In this document: piece after piece, positions 1-25,735 of the stretch
Layout: every line of letters starts with the position of its first letter
Position numbering within the stretch: the first letter of the stretch is position 1
Source of the DNA: Zeus faber
Taxonomy: Eukaryota > Chordata > Actinopteri > Zeiformes > Zeidae
Assembly (NCBI GenBank): GCA_960531495.1
Contig: OY482848.1
Span: 17,887,458-17,951,457 of the forward strand
Reading direction: 5' to 3'
DNA length: 64,000 nt
Translations under genes and position numbers: made by a program
Notes under the pieces: model-generated
Told to the model about the DNA's origin: nothing
The model's input: the letters and a program-made list of their open reading frames with translations, nothing else
Database searches by the model: none

Positions 1-153
1 GATTCCGCGCAACCACCAAGTGGCATCTTATTGCAAAACTGAGTGTCCTGTATGTTGGTTACAGCAGTTTACTTTTATTTGACCTCACCTATGCAAGACA
101 CACAAAGGTTTCCTTGTTTTATAAAAAAAATAAAAATAACTTCACCCTTCAAG

Positions 154-15846
<15,693 letters not shown>

Positions 15847-17565
15847 TCCCACTTGCTTCTGAAACGCCGCCGGCCCTCGGGCAGCACAGCTAACGTGTGG
15901 CCCCCCGATATGAATTCGGGCACGGCTGTCTGTCGGGGGCCGGTGGAGCTCCACCGGACTGTCTTTAGTCTCCGCAGCTCTCGGGCCACGGACAGACACG
16001 CTGCCCCTAGCGGTAGGATGGGATTTGGGCCAGGAATAAGCTGTATGCAGTATTGAAGCAGGTGGAAGGACGGACCTGGCTTCTGCTTTGGAGTTTAACA
16101 AACTCATGAATGAAATCTTAACGCTCACTTGGCCATCTGTTGGGTTTTCTGTCAGGGCCCCTTTTCTCTGGAGGACCACTGGAGGAAGCAGCACATTTCT
16201 CAAATTAAGCTGTTGGATTCTTTTTTTTTATCCGAGAGTGTCGGGGTGAAAAACGAACACAATATATAAGTCGATATGAAACTGTCCTGCGAAGGCTGTG
16301 AGATTTAAATGATTGAAGGCCTTCCGTGAATACTAGTGCGTTCAGTGTTCAGCGCTACAATTGATCCACATTCAACGATACAAAGTTGTGCTGAAACAGA
16401 TCTCCAATCACTGATTTTTGGAAATGTCCAGAAATGTCCAAGTAAAAATGTATCATCGTTCCTGTGGATCTCTAGTCACAACCGGGTATAATTGGGGTGG
16501 GGGTTAATTGCAAAAGTCAGTCGAAATGAATTAAATGCAACTAAGTGCTCAGTAAAAGCTTTGGATTAACTCAAAGCTTCATTTAATCCACTGACATGTT
16601 TTTTTTTGTTTTGTTTTGTTTTGTTTTTTTTCTTTCTAGGTTGAAAATGCTTCAATTTTTGAGAAAAAGAAGTGCAGAGACAGTGTATAAAAGTGTTATG
16701 TACATAAACAAAAAAGTGTCCTTTATTTGTACGGAATATCTAGAGTGTTCTCTTCGGCATGTGGATTCTGCAGGGTGGAATCCTGTGCGCGTCTCGTGGC
16801 GGTGGTTTCAGGAGCTGTGAGAAAGGAATTAATTACTGTGAGTTTTCAAAGGAAAGTGGAAGGCTTTCTCTAAGTGATGTACAGGTATCAAACTTATGTG
16901 AGAGGCATAAAATCAGGTACTTATTTTGAAAATGCATACTAACTCAGCTGTCCGTTTCTAATTTATTATTTTTTCTAGTTATTTCACGGGGGTGGATTTC
17001 CCCCATCCACAGCTCACTCAGTGTTCTTATTCCACGCGGACTACGTCCTTAGAGAGTGACAGAAATGGACAACCACGGGTCAGTTAAGTTTCAGAAGGTT
17101 TTTTTTTTTTTTGTTTGTTTTTTTTGTTTGTTTGTTTCTCCCCTTTTCATCCTTTCTCCACTAAGGTTTTAATTTATTTCAATTGGAGCGACATACATTC
17201 TTGGTTAATTATTTGACTTTGTTTGACCATAAGTTAAATGAATGCGTCTCTTATAAATACAGAGTTTCTTTTTCTGAATACGTTTCAGCCTTACTAACCT
17301 TTCCACTCTCAACCACACGTCCCAAGCATCTGTTACCACAGAGATACGACTCTTCGCTGTATATATTTTGCTATCAGCTACTCAAGCATGTAGTACTTAT
17401 ACTGAAAACTGTGCCTACTATGTCAACTTCATAATACATTTTTCCTTGTTGCAGTTTAGTTGTGATGTGGACTGCAAAACTGATTATGTTTTACCTTTTT
17501 TAATGAATCAAGAGAAACGTGTTGATTTTAAAGTGGACTAAATAAAAATTCAACATCTAATGTGT
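15847..17565 (+). other. gab1: gab1 3' UTR
   Basis: About 1.7 kb from the stop codon to the polyadenylation signal at 17541. It has several poly-T and T-rich runs (about 16600-16640 and 17100-17145). The end is inferred from the first strong AATAAA followed by a T/GT-rich region. Alternative earlier or later ends cannot be excluded. Confidence 0.75.
17541..17546 (+). terminator. gab1: gab1 polyadenylation signal AATAAA
   Basis: A canonical AATAAA lies in GGACTAAATAAAAATTC. It is followed by TGTGTCATATG, then a GTGCGTGTGTG and poly-T stretch at about 17590-17625, which serves well as the downstream GU/U-rich element. Cleavage is expected around 17560. Confidence 0.8.
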
Positions 17566-18129
17566 CATATGCTTCCTTTCTGCCTGCACTTGTGCGTGTG
17601 TGTTAATGTCTTTTTTTTTTTTAATCAGGGTCTACTATCGTTAAAAAATCCTTTCATACAATTAAGAAAGAGACTCAAAAGAAAAAAAAGCTGCAAGCAC
17701 AGAGCAGTTATTTCTTGAATGGTTGTTGCGCTTTTCTTATCTCGTTTGGGACCCATTGATGATATTCTATACTATTACAAATACAGTATTTATCTCGCAA
17801 CAGATTCGATTAATCGCATCATTTTAACAAGTTTCTACAATATAGGCAATGTTGCAGCTGAGGGACGTTAACATTGAGACGGGAGGTTTTATTACATTTC
17901 CCTATTACGGAAAGCTACACACATTCGTATCGGTTGGATTTAAATGCATCGCTTCATCGGGGGCATGGGAAATGGAAAGGGGTGTCTGCTGGTCCTTTTT
18001 AAAAGTCCCTTTTACAAATTTCACGTTCCATCTTATCAGGCCAGGTCTAGGGAATTAATCATCTCCCAATTATTTCTGGAAATTCTAAAAGTTTTTTATT
18101 TTTATTATTGTGTATTTATTCATTGTGGG

Positions 18130-18134
<5 letters not shown>
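17566..18134. other. intergenic, downstream of gab1
   Basis: No gene or repeat family was recognised between the gab1 poly(A) site and the AT-rich palindrome. Confidence 0.5.
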
Positions 18135-18166
<32 letters not shown>

Positions 18167-18191
18167 TACAATGCGATCCGATCGCATTGTA

Positions 18192-18223
<32 letters not shown>
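18135..18223. repeat. perfect inverted repeat, 43-bp arms, 3-nt loop
   Basis: The arms 18135-18177 and 18181-18223 are exact reverse complements around CCG. Each arm is (TTA)n/(TAA)n followed by a unique core, ATTTACAATGCGAT on the left and ATCGCATTGTAAAT on the right. The DNA could extrude as a cruciform. The unique core means it is more than two unrelated microsatellites side by side. Confidence 0.95.
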
Positions 18224-18228
<5 letters not shown>

Positions 18229-18333
18229 TGTCCTCAGCATGACAACTAGAAATGTCCAGACCCATTTTAGTCATGGATCCAGACAGTGTTTACAGCGCAT
18301 GCAGAGTGAATGCCATTGTGGTCCTTCGACTGT

Positions 18334-18349
18334 CCACCAGGTGGCGCTG
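18334..18349 (+). promoter_or_regulatory. CTCF-type binding motif
   Basis: CCACCAGGTGGCGCTG agrees closely with the vertebrate CTCF core consensus (CCASYAGRKGGCRS). It lies in a GC-rich patch 0.8 kb after the gab1 poly(A) site, where a domain boundary would be plausible. Occupancy is not shown by sequence. Confidence 0.6.
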
Positions 18350-18407
18350 CCGCCCGAGGAACCGCGCTGTCTGCGGCTCTCCCCAGACGCCGCAGCCCGG
18401 CGCAGCG

Positions 18408-18426
18408 CCCCCCCCCCCCCCCCCCC
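18408..18426. repeat. poly-C run (19 nt)
   Basis: An uninterrupted C tract in a CG-rich patch. The G strand could form quadruplex structures. Sequence length in such runs is often unreliable. Confidence 0.85.
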
Positions 18427-18599
18427 TCCTCGGCGTCCCGACGACAGCGCTGCGGCGCCTCCGGAAGCCGATGAATCCCCCCCCTTGGGACGTTTCCAAA
18501 ACAAACTTTACTTTCAAGGCGCTGCCTCTCGAAAAGCCACGTGCCCGGAATGTTCATTTTTCCGCGTAATTGCCGAGGAGTCTAAATGAGGCCATATTG

Positions 18600-20680
18600 G
18601 AATAATAATAATATTAAAGGTAATGAATTTGGGTTTTAATGTCAGGAGACCCAACAGGATTTATTTGCTCTCGCCTGGTTTTAATTAGCAGTTGGGGGTC
18701 TTCTCGATGGGAACAGGCGATCCCCCTCGGCCGACCTGAGTAGGCGTCATTATTCTTTATTTCTAAAAAAAAAAAACATTTTTGGCAAACCGTGTTTAGC
18801 TCTCACCGGGACTCTGCTGACGCCATCCGGCAGCAGCGCATGGGCTTCCAGCACGTCGCATAACCCTTTCCCATAATATCATCGTCCGCTTGCCCAGGGC
18901 TGCCGCCCGTGGCCGGGACTTGTGCCGCGCCCACTTTAATGGGCGTCTTAACGTTTACTCAACGTGTTGTCCTTTTCGCGTGGCAAAGAATGATTTATCG
19001 TTCGCCATTTGTTTATTACCATCGCGGTCGGCGGGGCACAGGCCTTTGCCGGCTTTGCAGGAGCCACCATAGAACCCAAACGGGACAAATCGGTGTTACT
19101 GCCGCGGGAACCTGTGATAAACACCGGCGCCCTTGTTCCGTCACAGATTGACGCGACCCCCGCCGTGGAGGTCTCCACCTCCCCGTCGGGCGTACGCGAC
19201 GCGCGGCCCGACGCGCGGGTTCTGGCGGAGCCATTTATCTCACCACATAAATTGCCGCCCGCCCCATCACCGGGTGGAGCCCGAGCCGTCGGCGTCGGCT
19301 CCTCGGCGTCGGCCCCCCGCTGGTGGTTGACAGCGTGGCGATGTGGGCGCTGCGGGCGCTGCCTGCGCTGTTTCCCGTTCTGCAGGAGATACGCGCGACG
19401 TGACCTGTTGTGTCAGACGGGCTGCGCGGTGTTCTGCCCCGTGGATGAACCTCCATGTAGGCCAAGGGTTCCAGCCCCCGCCCACCCCGGCTACCTCTTA
19501 AGTCATACCTCATTCAATCTGAGAAACCCACGTTTTCATTTCTTTCTTTCTTTCTTTCTTTGTATCATTTTTTCCCAGCGGCCGCCGCTCGCTTTTTATC
19601 CGACTTGGCTCCATTTTCACGGCGGAGAGAGAGAGAGAGAGAGAGAGAGAGCAAGGTTTTTAGGGCAGGCGATGTAACATTAATATCATTTATATTGTGG
19701 CATGCTGTAAAATCAGGTTGATTTTGTTGCAGTTTCTGGTTGAACTAACAGTCCGTCAGAATTGTCGAGCAATATTTCGAATTTTAGGGAAACATCGCCC
19801 TGAATGGTCCAAGGCCTCGCGACCGGCGATCGCAAAGAAATAAAGGACGGCGTTATCCGGTTGAGCGGCCGCTTCGCGTTTGTTCCGAGCGCCCTTCCTC
19901 TTCTTCGTCCGTCCGTCCTTTGTGCCTGACGGACCTTTACATAAGTGGCGGTGTCGCGGTCCCCGGCTTCGGTGCCGGGGCTAATAGAATAATTATGAGC
20001 CGGAGTGAAAGGCGGTTCTTCGGTTTAAGAGAGATATTGCGGCCTCGGCGGCAGACGGCCCCTGGCTCGGACGTCTGCCCGCGTTGGGGGGAGCGGTGAA
20101 TACCCAGGCCTGCGACCCTGGGACACGCCCCAAACATAGTGCCGCGCTGCCAGCCTCCCCAGTCTGCCCGTCTGAGCCGCCCAGGACATATCACCTGGAA
20201 CACCATTTGCCATTGTTTTCTTTGCGCCAGCTTTTGCGCGTGTACGTCCCCGGTCGGGTGTTTATGTGCGTGTGTTTTGTTTTGTTTTTTGGTCTTGTCC
20301 GGTGGCCAGACGACCGCATTAAACAAGCGACAGGATGTTGGACCCTCTCTTGTGTGCTTCTCTATCTGTAGCCTGAAGTTATACTCAGCGGCGCGCATGC
20401 CCGCGTGTTGGCATCCTGAATCTCTTGACGCCTACGGTTAAGCTTCTCTCTCTACAGGGCTGTGTGGACGTGGGTTTAGATTTACAACTGCTTCCCACAT
20501 CCATCTTGCGGATTGAACTAACAAATCAGCCGACTACCCGGGCCCCGATTCTTTGCCCATATGCCCATCTGGAGACTCTTACCGCCTCACACGTTTCACA
20601 CACATCAGCGCTGAGCGAGTCAAGGACCCAGCTCTTCCTTCTTCTTTGGTCACTTTCGACAAAAGAACAATTTCTACTTT
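18600..20680. other. GC- and CpG-rich intergenic region
   Basis: CG dinucleotides are frequent here, for example at 19130-19480 and 19800-20110 (two GCGGCCGC-like sites, many CGCG). This contrasts with the AT-rich DNA on both sides. A 222-codon open frame at 19009-19677 has no recognisable domain and ends in a (GA)n run, so I treat it as chance in GC-rich DNA. The region could be a CpG island with a promoter or non-coding transcript. Confidence 0.5.
19625..19651. repeat. (GA)n run
   Basis: A short simple GAGA repeat inside the CpG-rich region. Confidence 0.9.
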
Positions 20681-20700
20681 CCCCCCCCCCCCCCCCCCCC
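20681..20700. repeat. poly-C run (20 nt)
   Basis: A second homopolymeric C tract 2.3 kb from the first. As there, the exact count may be affected by sequencing. Confidence 0.85.
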
Positions 20701-20861
20701 AACTTAAACTTCCAACTGTTTTTCAGGCAAGCGGCACATGCCTTGAGTTGCGCGGTTTCACCCTGGCCTCCGTGCACTTTCTTATTTGAAGCGCGATGAA
20801 ACGGCACATTGAGTGTGGGAATAAAACGCCAAATCCCGTATACATTCCTATGACGACCAAG

Positions 20862-20944
20862 CCAATGGGCCGTTTGGAGTGTTTTTTTCCCCAAAACCGG
20901 AGGCTCGTCTTCGCAGCCCGACACTTACCACCGCGGATATAAAA
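20862..20944 (+). promoter_or_regulatory. possible CCAAT/TATA promoter pair
   Basis: CCAAT at 20862-20866 (AAGCCAATGGG) is followed 72 nt later by TATAAAA at 20938-20944 at the edge of the CpG-rich region. The spacing is compatible with a core promoter reading rightwards. No coding frame follows, so any product would be non-coding or chance. Confidence 0.2.
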
Positions 20945-21207
20945 CAGAACAGCACGCAAATAAAAACTCCACTTTTCAGTAATGATAGCTTTTGGACTCC
21001 AATATGAGAGTAACCATCTTCTGCCTCGTCTAATACCTATTATCCAGCCTCACCTTACCTTCACCTGTATACCGACTTCATTGTGTGCGCCACATCCCGG
21101 CTTCGCCTTTGTCGCGGCAGCCAAAAGAGCCTGTGTGAGTGATTTTCAAAACCAATCTTTCTTTCACCGAGGCCGGCTCTGATGAGATTTAACAGAAGGG
21201 TTAAGAC

Positions 21208-21210
<3 letters not shown>

Positions 21211-21261
<51 letters not shown>
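21211..21261. repeat. (GT)n microsatellite
   Basis: About 25 GT units followed by a degenerate GT-rich tail to about 21280. Confidence 0.95.
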
Positions 21262-21263
<2 letters not shown>

Positions 21264-21299
21264 TGTGCGGGTGTGTGTGACTGTACAGTAATATCATCT

Positions 21300-22185
21300 G
21301 CAGAGATTTGGAGCAGCAAAGCCATTACTTGATTGGATAGAGTAGTAATACTATTTAGAAATTGGGATTCAATAGGGATGCATCATTTATAGCTTATAAT
21401 GTGTCATTTTCATTCCGCGGCTTCAAAGCAGTTATTAAACATTTTCGGGGGTCTATTAAGTAAGGCGATGATTATTCTATTACCGAGGATGTAACTCTTA
21501 TCTGGTACTGTTGTGTCTCTCACAATAGTCACTTTATGCTGCGTAATGAGGTTGTTCTAATTTTAAACACACGTCATTTTGGCTGAACACAACATTTTTT
21601 TCCCTGACTTATCCTTCTCGACAAATTTGACGACGAATCCAATTACCGCACGACGTCGGGGTGTACACTGCGATTCATTCGCGTTCGGGCCCCCCCGATG
21701 GAACAATATCCACACACTGTAGCATTTATTTAAAATAAGATCATACTTTTTAAATCCCTGGGGATGGATTCAGGGATGTACTCATTGACTGTCATAAAAT
21801 TCCAAGTAATAAATACCTGTCAACGTATGGTATTTCATCTCCCGTTCGCCCTGTACTAACGAGGCAGTGTTAATTGCGCCGGAAAATCCAAATCTCTGTC
21901 GTACCTGCAGGCACAATGCTCCGTGGTTGATCAGCCGCTTGACTGAGTGTTGTGTATTCTGCCTCCAGAGAACGCGCCGCGGCCGCCTCTTTGCTCCAGA
22001 TGTACGTATGCCCCCTCACACCTCCAAGGTTTTCTGCCTCCGTCTTCACCTTCACCACCTAGTTCATCCGCGGAGCCTGTTCTTCGACGGCGTCGCTCCG
22101 ACGGAACGTCAGCAGGGGGTCGGCTTCACGTCATCGCCGGGAAATATCCCCGTCAAGAAGCGCGTCGAGTTCTTTGAGAGCCTAC
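21300..22185. other. intergenic, nothing recognised
   Basis: Mixed composition. Open frames here have no domain signature and no splice support. Confidence 0.45.
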
Positions 22186-22243
22186 ACGGTCTCACTGCAA
22201 GACCGTATAGAGCCTATACTCTATACGGTCTCACTGCAAGACC
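22186..22243. repeat. hairpin cluster: two 19-bp direct repeats around a 12-bp-arm inverted repeat
   Basis: ACGGTCTCACTGCAAGACC occurs at 22186-22204 and again at 22225-22243. Each copy contains GGTCT...AGACC, a small hairpin with a CACTGCA loop. Between them GACCGTATAGAG (22201-22212) and CTCTATACGGTC (22219-22230) form a 12-bp stem with a CCTATA loop. The three stems share bases, so alternative foldings compete. Confidence 0.9.
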
Positions 22244-25200
22244 TGGCGGCGAGAACGACTGCAGAAAGCATTGCGGCATGTAACAATCAAAAACCTCTTT
22301 GGACGATGTTACAGTAATTATTGAGATCTAATGTTGGTTTGTAATTACTTTAATGAACTACCAAGTTTTAGTATTTATAGTGTGTTAAAATGCGCAGACC
22401 ATTTCTTCGCCGGGCGGCTGGCCCACAATGACCTGACCGGCCCAAAAGAGTCAAAACACAGATTGCCTGATAGCCAGTCCGGGCCTGGAGACTAGATGTT
22501 GTCTGGGATTTTGGTCATGTGAATATCTTTATGGAGTCAATTGTGCAGTTGTCTAACATCACTTCATGGAACTTCATAGACTGTCCTAACACCTCGTCCT
22601 GCTGGGTCACAGCATCCACATCATTAATGGTTGTCTTTTTCAAATATTTCTCGTGTAAATTCCTTGTAGAAGCACCAGAATATTGCCCGTATCATAGTAT
22701 CCTTCCAAAAACTATTGGGATATTTCATTTATTCAGTGTCCTGCCCTAATAATGCGTGAAAATGCAAAAATAAACCTGATTCCACTCAGACCTTTGTTGC
22801 CTGGAAAGGCAGTTTATTGTGTGTTTGTGTGTGTGTGGCAGCGGTATTGGGCTGCAGCATTCCACCGATGTAGCGCTGCATTATTGATCATTAGTGCAGC
22901 GAGGAGCGAGCGGCGCTCTGCGGCACAGCAACCCGCGTCGGAGGGGAAAGCGCCTCACCTCATCAGATATGGGTCGACTGAAGCACTTTTTAACGGGTCG
23001 CGGTGAACGGTGAGAGGCGGTCGGCAGAGAGCGTAACTCAGCTCGACCGCTCTGCGATTTTTACCATAACAAAAAATAAAAAAAGCAGAGGAAGAAGAAA
23101 AAACACAGCCATCCATCTGTGTAATAGGCCTTGTCAAAAGTGTAAAGTGAATCAGCAGTTCACTGTGAGGTGGGAGGGGCGGGAGGGGTGTTTACCTCCG
23201 AAAAGAATGAGCTGTAAAAGCCCATTGAGGCCGGGAGCTGGTTCTGATGTTGGGCGTTTTTTTCCCGCACTGTCCCATACTCATTCTGTCACAACTGTCG
23301 GGCTGGGAGTTTCTCCCCCCCATGATCCCCTCGCACGCCTTTTCTTCCTCCTCGGCGGCGCTAAATATTAATGGCTCGTGTTGTTTTTCGTTTTCCGACC
23401 CGCCGGCGCACGGATGAATGGGGTGCGCCGCATTGGGGTCGTTTTCTGCTTTAACCGCCATGAAGACCGTCCCACAGATGTGTTTTTCGCCGCGTCTGGA
23501 AATAATGGCAAAGATTTGTTTTGGCAACAACAACCGCAACTACGAGGACGAGGCCTTGACGCCAGTCGCTGTTTTTATTTATGAGACGGGTCCCATTCAC
23601 TGCAGACAGGCTTCAAGCGCTGGTGCACAAATACTGTATATAACACTATTGATTTTCGGAGTCAACTTTTTCAGAAACCTTTGAGGCTTTCATTGAGGAC
23701 ATAGTTTATTGTGTACTCTGCTGGTCATGTCCTCGTTGCTTTTGTAAGAGACTAAATTGGAAAATAAAGTGTTGCTTGCCGACCGTACGGTATGTGTTGC
23801 GCACGTACATAAAACTCGGGGGTGAAATCAAGTTCACCGGATGTAAAAGAGCGCGGTCTTTAGTGTCCGGGTGTCACCCACAGAAATGCGAGGCGCTCAG
23901 CAGATGTTATTACCGGATGAATGCGTCGGAATTGTCGTTGTTTTTGTTCTTAGTTGCTGTCGCGCAAACATGTGACGTGAAATGAGCAGTTTTAAGTGTA
24001 GCATCGAAGGGCTTCTCACCTGCTCGATACAGACACTCACATCCTGCATGATGGCAATCGGCAAAGGATTTCTTTGGTTGCATTCGCAGACGGAAACACT
24101 TCCCTCGGAAAAAACCCAAAACATATGGCATCAATTTTGGTCAGAGGGGACTAACACAACCATTAGCTCCTCTTGTGAAACAACTTCAAGCGTGAAAATT
24201 GCATCAGATAAAAACATCTGGAATGAAAATTAACATTTAGAAGAGAGGCAGTGTTTGTTTTTTTTTGTTTGTTTGTTTGTTTTGTTTTCTTCCGTGTCAG
24301 GTCAGTCCTTATATAACGCTGAAATATAATTAACGACAATATGGAATCATCGCCCTCGCCCGACTTTTATGTGCTGACGCGTGGGGTTGCTTTAGCTGCT
24401 CCGCAGTGCTTCTCGTCTACACCGGCGGCGGGGAGCGCCGCCATAGCTGGAGAGACGGTAAAAAACGTTGACGTAGAAATGCGTGTGTCCCCCCCCCAAC
24501 CCCTCCGCAACCCCCGCCGGAACGGGAATGAAAGTGTGAATGTGTGAATTTATGTGTGAATTTCCACCCACATTGCAGAACAGTACGCGGAGGGTTAAGA
24601 GGCGTATTATTACCATCACTTGGTTGTCGTTGAAGTCCCCCCTCCCCGGTCAGCGGTATCGGTGGTGCCGTTCCAGCCGTCTCAGAGGTCCCATTAACGG
24701 GAGAAAATTAAAACGTCTGATGTCACGCTCGGGGTTTTCGGTGACATCTAAACCTGACGAGGACTGAGCTAATCCGTTTGTTTTTTTTTGTTTGTTTTTT
24801 TTAATCTCCCGCTCGTTATATTATTAATGAAACCGATCGCACATCACACAATGTTACTCAAAGCCTCGAGCATTAAAGCTTTCTTTTGACTGGCTCCTCG
24901 GGTTCGGCGCTCGATCCCGAAACAGTGTGGGGTAGCGAGGATTTCATGAACGTTCTGAAAGTTGAGGTGAATGGTGTTTTCTGGGTTTTTTACCGAAAGC
25001 ATGGAGCTCCCGAGTCAATGTTGGAGCGGCAATCAACTATAATACTACACTACCTCATTACCTCAAGCACCGCGCGTCGCGGCGCTTTGTTTGAGGAAAA
25101 AAAAAACAATTTCAATACAATGCAATGAAAACCGAGGCTAATATTTTTGTTCATACAGAATTAAATCTGTTGGCATAACTACAGCTCACAATTATTACAT

Positions 25201-25560
25201 AATTGCCTGAGCGCAATTATTTGAGCCCACCGCAACCATTTAGCAAAATTGTGAGATGCCATAATCATGTTTTCATCCAAATGTCAGTGGAATTGTGAAG
25301 AAATGTTAGAAATGTTGCAATGAATAAACTGTGTATTAAGTGCCTTTCCGCCAGTGGGGCTGAGGGCAAATGAACCGTCCACCCGAATTTCTGGGTTCCA
25401 CTGTCATTAGACGGCTCCTCTGTCTAATGACTCCTCGTAGTTTTCACGAGCGTTGCAGCTCGAACCGTGGGGTCGTTCTCTTTCTGTCACTGCTGTTTGA
25501 GACACCCTGCACATCGGCGCTTTCCCAATTGCACGGATAGCAAGGTGTCACTCCTGAGTT
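22244..25560. other. intergenic, GC-mixed, no coding exon recognised
   Basis: The segment includes a G-quadruplex motif (23172-23188) and CpG-rich patches around 22840-23030 and 23400-23560. I found no protein similarity in any frame. Confidence 0.45.
23172..23188 (+). promoter_or_regulatory. G-quadruplex / GC-box motif
   Basis: GGGAGGGGCGGGAGGGG has four G runs of three or four separated by single bases, the pattern of a very stable parallel quadruplex. It also contains a GGGGCGGG Sp1/KLF box. Confidence 0.6.
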
Positions 25561-25604
25561 GAGCCCTCCCAACTCTCAGACCTTTTGTCCGTCTTTATCT
25601 GCCT

Positions 25605-25735
25605 CATCTCCCTTATCTCCTCTCTGCCCTATCCCCTCTCCCTCTCTCTCCCCCTCTCTCTCCGCCTCTCTCGCCCTCCCTCTCGCTCCCTCTCTCTCCC
25701 TCTCTCTCTTTCTCTCTTTCGCTGTCTTTCATCAC
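25605..25735. repeat. pyrimidine (CT)-rich tract
   Basis: A stretch of about 130 nt of almost only C and T on the + strand (CTCTCTC and CCCTCTC units). It gives long spurious Ser/Leu frames on + and Arg/Glu frames on -. Confidence 0.85.

Noticed and set aside
19009..19677. 222-codon open frame on +
   Set aside because: It lies in GC/CpG-rich DNA, where stop codons are rare. It has no domain, runs through a poly-T/C stretch and a (GA)n repeat, and frames on the other strand are open as well.
22186..22243. Direct repeats considered as a CRISPR array
   Set aside because: Only two copies, no regular spacer series, and eukaryotic context.
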